A stretch of 64,000 nucleotides of DNA from Azotobacter paspali (GTDB lineage: Bacteria; Pseudomonadota; Gammaproteobacteria; Pseudomonadales; Pseudomonadaceae): the NCBI RefSeq assembly GCF_042434745.1, contig NZ_JBHLSS010000074.1; one strand, written 5' to 3'. Numbering within the stretch: the first letter of the stretch is position 1; each line of letters opens with the position of its first letter. Of this stretch, positions 35,427 through 44,531 are shown piece after piece. A program made the translations under genes and the position numbers. The notes beneath the pieces were generated by a model. That model did not search any database. It worked only from the letters and a program-made list of their open reading frames with translations, and was not told where the DNA came from.

Positions 35427-35890
35427 TCACTCGAAGGAGAAGGCCTCCCGGAGGCGCCGCAGGGCCGTTTCGGAGTCGCCCGAGGCCCAACCCTCCAGAC
35501 CGACGACGCCGCCGTAGCCCATCTTGCGCAGGGTTTTGGCGATGGCGGGATAGTTTATCTCGCCGGTGCCGGGCTCCATGCGGCCCGCAACGTCGGCGAC
35601 TTGGATCTCGCCGATGGCGGGGCCGGCGCGGCGGATCAGTTCGATCAGGTTTCCTTCGCCGATCTAGGCGTGATGGAGATCCAGGTTCATCTTCGGGTAC
35701 GGGCTGTCCACTGCCTCGACCAGCGCCAGGGCGTCCTCGCCGCTCGCCTGCGGGGTTTCGCCGCTGCGCAGGCGGTGGGCGAAGTGGTTCGACTCGGCGA
35801 CGTAGGCGTCGCGCAGCAGGTCGGTGTCCATGCGCTGGGTGTCGGCCCGGATGCCATCGCTGCCGTAACTCAGCAGCGCGGGAGGTCCCG
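35427..35890 (-). pseudogene. Hydroxypyruvate-isomerase-like TIM-barrel fragment
   Basis: The C-terminal half of a sugar-phosphate-isomerase-type barrel: AYVAESNHFAHRLRSGETPQ, YPKMNLDLHHA, a TAG at 35664-35666 (probably from CAG), then IGEGNLIELIRRAGPAIGEI, QVADVAGRMEPGTGEINYPA and ending EAFSFE. The N-terminal half is missing. It is the degraded last gene of the operon starting at 44344. Confidence 0.7.
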
Positions 35891-35926
35891 TCGCACGGAC
35901 GTTCCCGCATTCCCGCCTGGGACGAC

Positions 35927-36871
35927 TCAGGGTTGCAGCGTTCGGGCGAAGGAGGAATCGATCACCGTGTCGACTTTGAAGGCCTTGGGCAGGGCGCCGG
36001 TTTCCCGCAGGAAGTCGGCGGTTTCCTGGTAGTCGCGGGCGGCCTGGTCGTCGACCGGACCCACGGTCATGTCGGCCTGGCCGATCCAGTGGCGGGATAC
36101 TTCCGGGTCGAGGTTGGCCTTCTTCGCCCAGAGCTCGGCGTACTCGCTCTTGTGTGTCTCGACCCAGGCGCGCGCCTGCTTGAGGCGGCCGAGGAAATCG
36201 GCGATGGCGGCGCGCTTGGGCTCGATGGAAGCGGCGTTGGCGGCGATGCTGGAAAGTCCCGGCATCAGGCCCTTGGAAGTGAGCAACGGGCGCGCGCCGG
36301 AGAACAGGATCTGCTGGGAAATGTACGGCTCCCACACCGGGAAGGCGTCGATGCTGCCTCGCGGCAGCGCGGCGGCGGCGTCGATCGGCATCAGCTTGAC
36401 GAACTCGACGTAATCGCCGGGCAGGCCGGCCTTCTGCAGGGCGCGCAGGGTCAGTTGCTGGCTCCAGGCGCCCGGCCAGTAAGCGACCTTCTTGCCCTTG
36501 AGATCCTCGATGCTCTTGGCCGGCGAGTCCTTGGGCACCAGCAGGGCGATGGTGTCCGGGTTCTGCCGGGAGATGCCGATCAGCTTGACCGGCGCCCCCT
36601 TGGCAGCGAGGAAGATGAATCCCGAGTCGCCGAGAAAGCCGAGGTCCAGTGCCCCGGCGTCCAGTCCCTCGGCTAGCGGCGCGGCGGACTGGAAGTGCTT
36701 CCACTCGACCTGGTAGGGCGCGCCCTCTAGCGCGCCGGAGGCCTCCAGCGAGGCGCGCACGTTGTAGTAGTTCTGGTCGCCGATGCGCAACACGGCGTCG
36801 GCGGCCTGGCTCAAGGGCGCGACCAGCAGCAGGGTGGCGAGGCCGTTACGCAGAAATCGCGAAAACTTCAT
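35927..36871 (-). CDS. Sulfonate-type ABC substrate-binding protein
   Basis: A 314-residue periplasmic receptor with signal MKFSRFLRNGLATLLLVAPL, cleaved near SQAADA. The SsuA-like pattern is LRIGDQNYYNVRASLEASGA, EWKHFQSAAPLAEGLDAGAL, LKGKKVAYWPGAWSQQLTLR and IDAFPVWEPYISQQ. It is one of four receptors encoded in this operon without their own permease or ATPase. Separate ligands or one varied ligand class are both possible. Confidence 0.87.
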   Translation of the reverse strand: MKFSRFLRNGLATLLLVAPLSQAADAVLRIGDQNYYNVRASLEASGALEGAPYQVEWKHFQSAAPLAEGLDAGALDLGFLGDSGFIFLAAKGAPVKLIGISRQNPDTIALLVPKDSPAKSIEDLKGKKVAYWPGAWSQQLTLRALQKAGLPGDYVEFVKLMPIDAAAALPRGSIDAFPVWEPYISQQILFSGARPLLTSKGLMPGLSSIAANAASIEPKRAAIADFLGRLKQARAWVETHKSEYAELWAKKANLDPEVSRHWIGQADMTVGPVDDQAARDYQETADFLRETGALPKAFKVDTVIDSSFARTLQP

Positions 36872-36880
36872 GGGTACTCC

Positions 36881-37858
36881 TTAGGGTCTAGCCGGCTGCG
36901 GCGCCAGACTCGCCGCCTGCGCGGGCGGGCCGATCCGGAAGCCGTGGTCGAAGGTCGGCGCCACGTCCAGGCGCTTGGGCAGCAGGGCGTGGGCCTGGTA
37001 GAAATCGGCGGTCTCCTGCTGCTGGGCGATGGTCGCCTCGTCCAGCGTCTGCCAGCGCAGCTCGCGGCGGGCGAAGGACAGCCGGGCCGCGTCCTCGGGG
37101 AAGCCGATGATGCGTGCCAGGGTCTTGGCATAGTCGTCGAGGTGCGCGTAGGCCCATCGCTGGGCGCCGCTCAGACGCCGCAGGTAATCCTGCAGGGCTT
37201 CGCGGCGGGCCGGGTCGGCCAGTGCCTTGTCGGTGGCGGCGAGGTAGCTGTTGCCGGCCCACAGGCCGCGGCCGTCGACCAGCACCCGGCCCTGGCCGCT
37301 GGTTTCCATCTGCGCGGTGTAGGGCTCCCAGGTCGACCAGACGTCTACCGCGCCGTTGGCCAAGGCGATCTTGGCGTCCACCGGGCCGAGGAAGCGGAAC
37401 TCCACGTCCTGTTCGGTCAGCCCGGCCTTTTCCAGTGCCTTGAGGGTGACGAAGTGGCCGATCGAGCCGCGTCCGGTGGCGATTCGCTTGCCCTTGAGAT
37501 CGGCGCCGCCGCGCAGCGGGCTTTCCTTGAGCACCAGCAGCGCGGTGCCGTAGGGGTTGGATTTGTTCACCGCGATGGCCTTGACCTGGGCGCCGGCGGC
37601 CAGGGCGAACAGCAGCGGCGCGTCGCCGATGATCCCTGCGTCCACCGCGCCGGCGTTGAGGGCTTCGGCCAGCGGCGCGGCGGCGGGAAATTCCGTCCAC
37701 TGGATGACGTAGGGCAGATCCTTCAAGGCATCGGCCGCTTCCAGTTGGGCGCGCATGTTGCCCTTCTGGTCGGCGATGCGCAGGGTCAGCGGCTCGGCGG
37801 CTTGGGCGCCGTGCAGGAACAGGGCTGCCAGCGCGGCGAACAGGATGGAGCGTTTCAT
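36881..37858 (-). CDS. Sulfonate-type ABC substrate-binding protein
   Basis: A 325-residue periplasmic receptor. Signal MKRSILFAALAALFLHGAQA leads to LTLRIADQKGNMRAQLEAAD, WTEFPAAAPLAEALNAGAVD, ADLKGKRIATGRGSIGHFVT and VDVWSTWEPYTAQME. It overlaps the preceding gene by ATGA (37855-37858). It differs clearly from its neighbours, so it is not a recent duplicate. Confidence 0.87.
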   Translation of the reverse strand: MKRSILFAALAALFLHGAQAAEPLTLRIADQKGNMRAQLEAADALKDLPYVIQWTEFPAAAPLAEALNAGAVDAGIIGDAPLLFALAAGAQVKAIAVNKSNPYGTALLVLKESPLRGGADLKGKRIATGRGSIGHFVTLKALEKAGLTEQDVEFRFLGPVDAKIALANGAVDVWSTWEPYTAQMETSGQGRVLVDGRGLWAGNSYLAATDKALADPARREALQDYLRRLSGAQRWAYAHLDDYAKTLARIIGFPEDAARLSFARRELRWQTLDEATIAQQQETADFYQAHALLPKRLDVAPTFDHGFRIGPPAQAASLAPQPARP

Positions 37859-38829
37859 GGGCGATCCTCGGTGAACAGACTGGAATCGGCGAGAGCCCGG
37901 ACATCGACGGGCTTCGGCAGGATCTTCTCCTCGTGGAACAGGTCGGCCACTTGCTGCATGGTGTCGAGATCCGCGGCGCTGACCGGACGCAGGCCCTTCG
38001 AGCTGCGGCCGGCGATCAGGGCGGCGGTTTCCAGGGGCAGATGGGTGAGTTCGGCGTAGACCCTGGCGTATTCCCGCGGGTGGTCGATGGCCCACTGCCG
38101 GGCTTTGGCGAAGCGCCGTACCACGTCCGCGATCGCTGCGCGCTTGGCCGGATCGGCGAGGGACGATTCGCTGGCGGTGACGAACGACAGCGCCGTGGTC
38201 AGGCCCTCGCCGTTACGCAGCAGGCGGGCGCCATTGTGCTCGGCGGTGCCCAAGTAGGGGTCGAAGACCGCCCAGGACTCGATCTGCCCGCTATTGAAGG
38301 CCGCGCTGGCATTGGTCGGCAGCACGAACTTGACGGTCACCTCGTCGCGCCGCAGGCCGGCTTCCTCCAGTGCCGCATAGAGCAGGTGCTGGGAAATACT
38401 GCCCCGCGCCGAAGACACCACCACGCTGCGGCCTTTCAGGTCGGCAACGCGCCGCAGCGGCGAATCGGCCTGGACCAGCAGGCCGTTGGAACTGCCGAAG
38501 CCGACGTTGGTGGCGATGATCTTCAAAGGCACGCCGCCGGCCGCCGCGGCCAGCACCGGCAGGTCGCCGGCGTAGGAGGTATCGACCGCGCCGGCGCGCT
38601 GAGCTTCGAACAGCGGCGCGGCACCCTGGAAGTTGGCCCAGCGGTAGGCATAGGGTGCATCCTCGAGCACGCCGGCGGTCTCGACCAGAGAGCGCAGGTT
38701 GCGCACCTGATCGCCGAGCACCAGGGTCACCTTGCCGAGGTCCACGGGTTCGGCGGCCTGCGCGGCATGGCCGAGGAGCAGCAGGACCGCCATGGCCAGC
38801 GCCTGGCGGAAAGGCTTTTTCGATGGCAT
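37855..38829 (-). CDS. Sulfonate-type ABC substrate-binding protein
   Basis: A 324-residue periplasmic receptor with signal peptide (QALAMAVLLLLGHAAQA). It shows VTLVLGDQVRNLRSLVETAG, RWANFQGAAPLFEAQRAGAV, ADLKGRSVVVSSARGSISQH and IESWAVFDPYLGTAEHNG. The usual Trp-Glu-Pro motif of SsuA is changed to Phe-Asp-Pro, which could alter ligand choice (inference). It lies 16 bp after the class II aldolase gene. Confidence 0.87.
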   Translation of the reverse strand: MPSKKPFRQALAMAVLLLLGHAAQAAEPVDLGKVTLVLGDQVRNLRSLVETAGVLEDAPYAYRWANFQGAAPLFEAQRAGAVDTSYAGDLPVLAAAAGGVPLKIIATNVGFGSSNGLLVQADSPLRRVADLKGRSVVVSSARGSISQHLLYAALEEAGLRRDEVTVKFVLPTNASAAFNSGQIESWAVFDPYLGTAEHNGARLLRNGEGLTTALSFVTASESSLADPAKRAAIADVVRRFAKARQWAIDHPREYARVYAELTHLPLETAALIAGRSSKGLRPVSAADLDTMQQVADLFHEEKILPKPVDVRALADSSLFTEDRP

Positions 38830-38845
38830 CGCTTCGCTTTCCCCG

Positions 38846-39619
38846 TTACAGCCGGAAGCCCGGATCGTCGCGCTCCAACTGGCGCAGGTAGGCGTCCCAG
38901 TGGGATTGCGGACGGCCCTGGGCGATGGCGAGGTCGAAACCCCGCGCGGCCTTTTCCGCCACCGCCTCGGAGGGGAAGCGCAGCGCCGCGCCGCCGGACT
39001 GCGCGGCCAGTTGGGCGGCGCAGGCGCGCTCCAGGAAGTAGAGGTTGTAGAAGGCTTCCTCGATGGTCCGGCCGCTGGTGAGCAGGCCGTGGTTGCGCAG
39101 GATTAGCGCGTCGTGCTCGCCGATGTCGGCGATCAGCCGTTGCTGTTCGTCCAGGTCCAGGGCAATGCCCTCGTAGTCATGGTAGGCCAGGCGCTTGTAG
39201 AAGCGCATGGCGTGCTGGGAAATCATCAGCAGGCCGTCCTGCTGCGCCGACACGCCGATGCCGGCCGTGGTGTGGGTGTGCAGTACTGCGTGGGTGTGTT
39301 CGCGGGCGCGGTGGATGGCGCTGTGGATGACGTAGCCGGCGCGGTTGATGCCGAGGCCCGTGGGGTCGTCGAGCAGGGTGCCGTCGATGTCCACCTTGAC
39401 CAGGCTGGAAGCGCTGATTTCGTCGAAGGCCAGGCCATAGGGGTTGATCAGGAAGTGCCGGTCCGGCCCCGGCACCCGTATCGAGAAGTGGGTATAGATG
39501 TGGTCGGTCCAGCGCAGCCGGGCGGCCAGGCGATAGGCGGCGGCCAGCTTGACGCGGGCCTCCCACTCGGCGGCGCCGACGCGTGCCCTGACGGAGGCGA
39601 TTCGAGTGATGGCGTTCAT
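38846..39619 (-). CDS. Class II aldolase/adducin-family protein
   Basis: A 257-residue zinc-dependent aldolase-fold protein. The metal His pair is in VLHTHTTAGIGVSAQQDGLL, the third His in ALILRNHGLLTSGRTIEEAF, and THFSIRVPGPDRHFLINPYG is a family landmark. Related enzymes cleave or epimerise sugar phosphates, while others are decarboxylases or of unknown role. Placed between binding-protein genes and behind two FMN monooxygenases, it could process the carbon skeleton left after desulfonation (inference). Confidence 0.87.
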   Translation of the reverse strand: MNAITRIASVRARVGAAEWEARVKLAAAYRLAARLRWTDHIYTHFSIRVPGPDRHFLINPYGLAFDEISASSLVKVDIDGTLLDDPTGLGINRAGYVIHSAIHRAREHTHAVLHTHTTAGIGVSAQQDGLLMISQHAMRFYKRLAYHDYEGIALDLDEQQRLIADIGEHDALILRNHGLLTSGRTIEEAFYNLYFLERACAAQLAAQSGGAALRFPSEAVAEKAARGFDLAIAQGRPQSHWDAYLRQLERDDPGFRL

Positions 39620-39630
39620 GCGGTGTTCTC

Positions 39631-40602
39631 CTAGCGGGCCGCCTGCGCGGCCGGCGACTGCAGATAAGCGTTGAAAGAGGCGTCGAACAGGCTGGCGGCC
39701 GGATAGCCCTTGATCAGGCCGATCCGGCTGAAGAAATCCACGGTCTTCTGCGCCTCGGCGATGGCCGCCTCGTCCACCGGGCGCACCCGGATGGCGGCGC
39801 GGGCGAACCAGCGGCGCGCCACTTCGCGGTCGGCGCGGGTCAGTTCGGCCCAGGTGTCGGCGTAGCGTTCGCTGTTGGCCGGGTCGCTCAGTACCCAGTC
39901 GCGGGCCTGGCGCAGGCGGCGCAGGAAGTCGCCGAGCAGCTCGCGCTTGGCGGCGATGGCCTTGTCGGTGGCGACCACGAAGGTCTGCGCCGGGATCAGT
40001 TCCTCGGCGGTGGCCAGCACGCGGGCGCCCTGGAGTTCCTGCTGGGTGACATAGGGCTCCCAGGTGGCGATCACGTCCACCGAGCCGCCTTCCAGGGCAT
40101 GCGAGGCGTCCAGCGCACCGAGGTAGCGCAGTTGCACCTGCTCGGGCGAAACCCCGGCCCGTTCCAGGGCGGTGAACAGCAATTGCTGGCTCCAAGAGCC
40201 TTTCCAGATCGCCGCGCTATGGCCGCGGATGTCTTCCAGGCGACGGATGGGCGAGTCCTTGCGCACCAGGATGGCGACCCCCTTGCGGTTCTGCTGGCTG
40301 ATCCCGATCACCTTGATCGGCGCTCCCAGCGCGCCGAGGAACAGCGGCGGGGCATCGCCCAGCAGACCCACGTCTAGGCTGCCCACGTTGAACGCCTCGG
40401 CCACCGGCGAGCCGGCGGTGAACTGCTTCCATTCCAATTCGTAGGGCAGGTCGGCGAGCACCCCGGCGGCTTCCATGACCGTGCGCGCATTGAAACTCTG
40501 GTCGCCGACCACCAGGCTGGCGGCGAACGCCTGGACGCCGGCGAGCAGGGAGGCGCCGAGCAGCATGGTACCGAGCAGGCGCTTGAGGCCTTTTCCAGTC
40601 AT
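39631..40602 (-). CDS. Sulfonate-type ABC substrate-binding protein
   Basis: A 323-residue receptor with signal (RLLGTMLLGASLLAGVQAFA) and ASLVVGDQSFNARTVMEAAG, EWKQFTAGSPVAEAFNVGSL, DIRGHSAAIWKGSWSQQLLF and VDVIATWEPYVTQQELQG. It closely resembles the receptor at 35927 in its Trp-Ser-Gln-Gln segment. It lies between the acyl-CoA-dehydrogenase-like gene and the aldolase gene, with about 10-bp gaps, so it is co-transcribed. Confidence 0.87.
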   Translation of the reverse strand: MTGKGLKRLLGTMLLGASLLAGVQAFAASLVVGDQSFNARTVMEAAGVLADLPYELEWKQFTAGSPVAEAFNVGSLDVGLLGDAPPLFLGALGAPIKVIGISQQNRKGVAILVRKDSPIRRLEDIRGHSAAIWKGSWSQQLLFTALERAGVSPEQVQLRYLGALDASHALEGGSVDVIATWEPYVTQQELQGARVLATAEELIPAQTFVVATDKAIAAKRELLGDFLRRLRQARDWVLSDPANSERYADTWAELTRADREVARRWFARAAIRVRPVDEAAIAEAQKTVDFFSRIGLIKGYPAASLFDASFNAYLQSPAAQAAR

Positions 40603-40612
40603 GTTCGGTTCC

Positions 40613-41791
40613 TCAGGTGTAGGCCCGCACCGGCGGGTACTGGCCGTTCAGGGCGTATTCGCCGACCTCCAGCAGTTTGTGGGCGAGCGGGTCGTGCAGG
40701 CTGTGGGTGCGCGTGTCGCGCCAGAAGCGGTCGAAGGCATAGCGGTTGTGGGTGGCGCGCGCGCCCATCACCTCGAACACCCGGCTGGTGACATCGAGCG
40801 CGGTGCGCGCGGCGAGCACCTTGGCGCTGGCCACCTCGACGGCGGCCTCGCCGCGCAGTTCCGGGGTGAAGGCCTCGTCCGCGGCGAGCAGCTCGTCGAC
40901 CTTGAGCGCGGCGCGGTCGGCCAGGGCGATGGCGCCCTGCAGGGCGATCCACAGCTCGCCGAACTGGCTGACCAGCAGCGGATCCCGATGGGCCTCGTCG
41001 ACCTCCGCATGCAGCCAGGCGCGGCCTTCGCGGTGCACATAGGCGCGCGCCGCGCGCAGCGCGCCGAGGGCGTTGCCGAGGTAGAACTGGGTGAAGGCGG
41101 ACTGGTTGACCGGGGTGCGGATCACCGCGGAGAAATCGCTGCCGTCCTCCAGATCGTTGGCGATGACTTCGCCGGGTTCGGCGCGCACCTCGCTCAGGAC
41201 GAAGCTGCCGCTGTCGCTGCGCTCCACGCCGAAATGGTCCCAATCTTCGGCGTAGTACAGGCCGGGGCGCCCGGCAGGGATCAGCGCCATCAGCCGCTGG
41301 CCGTCGTGGGCATGGCGCGCGCTGACGCTGAGCAGATCGGCGAAGGCCGCGCCGCTGCAGAAGCCCTTGCGGCCGTTGAGGCGAAAACCCTCGCCGTCCG
41401 GCGTGGCGAGGATGTCGTCGTCGCGCGGATTGACCACTCCGGCCAGCCACAGCCGGCGTTCGGCGATTTCCGCCAGCAGGCGGTCGCGGCGCGGCTGCGG
41501 TTCGCGGCGAAGGTTGATCAGGTTGAGCTGATGGTAGCCGTAGAGCATGCCGACCGAGCCGTCGCCGGCGGCCAGTTCGCGGATGGTACGCACGATCAGC
41601 GACCAACGTTGGCCGGCGCCGCCCAGCTCGCGGGGGATCGCCAGATTGGTCAGGCCGCTGTCCTTGAGGCGCCGCAACTGGGTGTTGGGACGTTCGCGGG
41701 TGCGGGTGCGGCGGGCGATGTCGCGGGCGAATTCCTCGCCGATCGCATGGGCCAGCGCCAGCCAGTCTTCGGGGTTGGATGGGCTGCCCAT
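40613..41791 (-). CDS. Acyl-CoA-dehydrogenase-fold flavoprotein (sulfur monooxygenase type)
   Basis: A 392-residue flavoprotein of the group that includes SfnB, DszC and related FMNH2-dependent oxygenases. Segments include SGLTNLAIPRELGGAGQRWS, GRKGFCSGAAFADLLSVSAR, DHFGVERSDSGSFVLSEVRA and the C-terminal RFWRDTRTHSLHDPLAHKLL. Its start abuts the stop of the FMN monooxygenase upstream, so translation is coupled and the two enzymes probably act on one pathway. Confidence 0.85.
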   Translation of the reverse strand: MGSPSNPEDWLALAHAIGEEFARDIARRTRTRERPNTQLRRLKDSGLTNLAIPRELGGAGQRWSLIVRTIRELAAGDGSVGMLYGYHQLNLINLRREPQPRRDRLLAEIAERRLWLAGVVNPRDDDILATPDGEGFRLNGRKGFCSGAAFADLLSVSARHAHDGQRLMALIPAGRPGLYYAEDWDHFGVERSDSGSFVLSEVRAEPGEVIANDLEDGSDFSAVIRTPVNQSAFTQFYLGNALGALRAARAYVHREGRAWLHAEVDEAHRDPLLVSQFGELWIALQGAIALADRAALKVDELLAADEAFTPELRGEAAVEVASAKVLAARTALDVTSRVFEVMGARATHNRYAFDRFWRDTRTHSLHDPLAHKLLEVGEYALNGQYPPVRAYT

Positions 41792-43117
41792 TCAGGCCTC
41801 CAGGGGGCCGAGGCCCAGGTGTTCGCGCAGGGTCGTGCCCTCGTAGGCGCGGCGGTAGAGACCCAGGCGCTGCAGGTGCGGCACCACGCTCTCGGCGAAT
41901 TCGGCGAAGGAGCCCGGCAGGTAGCCGGGGGAAATCACGAAGCCGTCGCAGCCGCCGGCGTTGAAGAGCTCCGCCAGTTGCTCGGCGATCTGCGCGCCGG
42001 TGCCCACCAGTTGCGGCACGCGCACGCTGCTGGCGAAGGTCTGCGCCAGTTCGCCGAGGTTCAGCGAGACGCCCAGCGAGCGCAGTTTCTCGGCGACCGC
42101 CGGCGGCGTTTCGGGGTGCGCGGCGATGTTTTCCAGGCGGCTGTCCGGGGCGAAGGCGGAGAAGTCGAAGTTGAGCTGTGCCGACAGCGTTGCCAGGCCG
42201 ATCTGCGGGTGCGCCAGGGCGTTGTGGCGGTCGCGCTTGGCGCGCGCTTCGGCCTCGCTACCGCCGATGAAGGGCATTACCGCGGTGAGGATCTTGCACT
42301 GCTCCGCCGCGCGGCCCTGGGCGACCACCTGCTGGCGCACGTCGTCGCGGAAGGCGCGCATGGCGGGCAGGTTGCCGTGGATGCTGAAGATGGCCTCGGC
42401 CCAGCGCGCGCCGAAGCGTCGGCCGCGACCGCTGGAGCCGGCCTGGATCAGCACCGGGCGGCCCTGCGGGCTGCGCGGGATGTTCAGCGGGCCTTCGACA
42501 CGGAACCATTCGCCGCGATGCGCCACGTCGCGCACCCCGGCCGGGTCGGCGAGGATGCCCTGCTCGCGGTCGAGCTTGAGCGCGCCCGGCGCCCAACTGC
42601 TCCACAGCTTCAAGGCGATTTCGACGAACTCGTCGGCGCGGTCGTAGCGCAGGTCGTGTTCCAGGTGGCGGTCTTTGCCGAACAGCCGGCCCTCGCTGTC
42701 GTTCATCGAGGTGACGATGTTCCAGGCGGCGCGCCCGCGCGACAGGTGGTCGAGGGTGGCCAGCGAGCGGGCCACGTGGACCGGCTCGTAATAGGTGGTG
42801 GAGCGGGTGACGCCGAGGCCGAGCCGGCGCGTCTGGCCGACCAGGTAGGAGAGGATCGGCAGCGGGTCGAGGCGGGTGGCGTCCTGGGCGCCGTGGCGCA
42901 GCGCCAGTTCGCGGGAGCCGCCCAACTGGTCGCCGATGGCGAAGCGGTCGGCGAAGAACAGTAGGTCGAACAGACCTTCTTCCAGTACCTTCGCGCTGCG
43001 CGCGTAGTACTCGGGTTCGAGGAAGTTGCCCTGGGTTTCGGGGTGCCGCCAAGCGGCATGGCTGTGGACGACGAGGCCGGCGAGCAGGAAGCCGGCCAGG
43101 TGGATCTGGCGGCTCAT
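41792..43117 (-). CDS. FMN-dependent monooxygenase, NtaA/SnaA/DszA family
   Basis: A 441-residue luciferase-like enzyme: RQIHLAGFLLAGLVVHSHAA, YYARSAKVLEEGLFDLLFFA, LATLDHLSRGRAAWNIVTSM, RYDRADEFVEIALKLWSSWA and LIQAGSSGRGRRFGARWAEA. It is distant from the family member at 28679. Reduced flavin must come from an SsuE-like reductase that is not in this window. Probably a C-S bond cleaving or sulfur-oxidising step. Confidence 0.88.
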   Translation of the reverse strand: MSRQIHLAGFLLAGLVVHSHAAWRHPETQGNFLEPEYYARSAKVLEEGLFDLLFFADRFAIGDQLGGSRELALRHGAQDATRLDPLPILSYLVGQTRRLGLGVTRSTTYYEPVHVARSLATLDHLSRGRAAWNIVTSMNDSEGRLFGKDRHLEHDLRYDRADEFVEIALKLWSSWAPGALKLDREQGILADPAGVRDVAHRGEWFRVEGPLNIPRSPQGRPVLIQAGSSGRGRRFGARWAEAIFSIHGNLPAMRAFRDDVRQQVVAQGRAAEQCKILTAVMPFIGGSEAEARAKRDRHNALAHPQIGLATLSAQLNFDFSAFAPDSRLENIAAHPETPPAVAEKLRSLGVSLNLGELAQTFASSVRVPQLVGTGAQIAEQLAELFNAGGCDGFVISPGYLPGSFAEFAESVVPHLQRLGLYRRAYEGTTLREHLGLGPLEA

Positions 43118-43179
43118 CGGTCGGTCTCGCGGCGCGATCGGGGCAGGGGGCTCGCCGGGGCGAGCAGCGGGTCGGTCAT
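43114..43179 (-). CDS. Possible 21-residue leader ORF
   Basis: A short frame (MTDPLLAPASPLPRSRRETD) with a GGAG site ends at a TGA overlapping the ATG of the next monooxygenase gene. It could serve translational coupling or be chance. Confidence 0.25.
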   Translation of the reverse strand: MTDPLLAPASPLPRSRRETDR

Positions 43180-43252
43180 GAAGCGGTCTCCACGAAAGGG
43201 GGTGGAGCGCTCCGCTGGTGCGGTCGCGCCAGATGCTGCGGCGGGGATGGGG

Positions 43253-44344
43253 TCAGGCGCGGCGGGCGCTGTTTCGCAGGTCGCGTTCGGCTGCCTTGGC
43301 ACGGATCAGCGGGATCAGCTCGCGGCCGTAGTCGACGGCGTCGTTGAGCGGGTCGAAGCCGCGGATCAGGATGTTGCGGATGCCCAGGTCGTAGTAGTCG
43401 ATCAAGGCGTCGGCGACCTGCTCCGGGGTGCCGACCAGCGCGGTTGAGTTGTGGCCACCGCCGACCAGCCCGGCGATGCCAGTCCACAGGCGCTTGTCGA
43501 CCCGCTCGCCCTGGGCCACGGTGGCGCGCAGGCGCTGGGCGCCGATGCTTTCCGGCTTGAGGGAGAGTTCCGGTCGGGCCACTTCGTGACGCGCGCGGGC
43601 GCGGCTCAGGATGACCTCGGCCTTGGCCCAGGCGGCGTCCTCGGTGGCGGCGACGATAGGCCGGAAGGACACGCTGAACTCGATGTCGCGACCGTGCCCG
43701 GCCGCCTCGGCGCGCACGCGCTCGACCAGCTCGCGGGTCTGCTGCAGGGATTCGCCCCACAGCATGTAGACATCGGCGTGCTTGCCGGCGACGCGGATGG
43801 CGGCGTCCGAGGCGCCGCTGAAATACACCGGCAGGTGCGGTTTCTGCTCGCTCTTGACCGCCGAGAAGGCCTGCTCGACCCGATAGAACTCGCCTTTGTG
43901 GTCGAACGGCTGTTCCGAGGTCCAGGTCTTTCTCAGCACGTCGAGGAACTCGTCGGTGCGCGCATAGCGCTGGTCGTGGTCGAGAAAATCGCCATCCTTG
44001 CGCTGCTCGCTGTCGCTGCCGCCGCTGATCACGTTCAGCGCCAGGCGGCCGTCGAGCAACTGGTCGAGGGTCGCCAGCTTGCGCGCGGCCAGGGTCGGCG
44101 CGACGAAGCCCGGCCGGTGCGCCAGCAACAGGCCGATGCGGCTGGTCGACAGGCCGGCCAGGGCGGTGACCAGGAAGCCGTCGGGCTGATCGGACCAATA
44201 GCCGATCAGGATGCGGTCGAAACCGGCGTTCTCGTGCGCCTGGGCGAAGTTGCGGATGTAGTTCTTGTCGAATACCGGCCCCACCGGGGCTATGGTTTCC
44301 GAGGAAAGTCGATGGCCGATCATGCCGAGAATCTGAACGCTCAT
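43253..44344 (-). CDS. SsuD/SfnG-like FMNH2-dependent sulfonate monooxygenase
   Basis: A 363-residue luciferase-like enzyme. SsuD-type landmarks are ENAGFDRILIGYWSDQPDGF, LLLAHRPGFVAPTLAARKLA, LDQLLDGRLALNVISGGSDS, QRYARTDEFLDVLRKTWTSE and YFSGASDAAIRVAGKHADVY. Alkanesulfonate monooxygenases convert sulfonates to aldehyde and sulfite. It is the first gene of the operon. The ATG at 44344 with AGGAG is chosen over a start 13 codons upstream. An AT-rich promoter region lies beyond 44395. Confidence 0.88.
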   Translation of the reverse strand: MSVQILGMIGHRLSSETIAPVGPVFDKNYIRNFAQAHENAGFDRILIGYWSDQPDGFLVTALAGLSTSRIGLLLAHRPGFVAPTLAARKLATLDQLLDGRLALNVISGGSDSEQRKDGDFLDHDQRYARTDEFLDVLRKTWTSEQPFDHKGEFYRVEQAFSAVKSEQKPHLPVYFSGASDAAIRVAGKHADVYMLWGESLQQTRELVERVRAEAAGHGRDIEFSVSFRPIVAATEDAAWAKAEVILSRARARHEVARPELSLKPESIGAQRLRATVAQGERVDKRLWTGIAGLVGGGHNSTALVGTPEQVADALIDYYDLGIRNILIRGFDPLNDAVDYGRELIPLIRAKAAERDLRNSARRA

Positions 44345-44531
44345 GTACCGGGCTCCTGCCTGTGTGAGGGTTGGAAAGGACAAAATCCGGTTCGTCTCTT
44401 ATAAGAAAAGGATCTTGTCTGGCTGGTTGCTTAGAAGGCTACAGAGCATTATTAGATGATGGAAATTCATTTTTTGCATATTCTAATATGCTTAAAGTGA
44501 ATGTGTTGCGGCGCCTGAGCGCCTGGCCCCT

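Noticed and set aside
34256..36676. A very long plus-strand open frame of about 800 codons
   Set aside because: It runs through the isochorismatase gene in a wrong frame and antisense to a binding-protein gene. The composition is Arg/Gly-rich without any domain, as expected for high-GC shadow frames.
40475..42964. An 829-codon plus-strand open frame
   Set aside because: It is antisense to two clear flavin enzyme genes and has the repetitive Ala/Val/Gly/His pattern of a shadow frame.
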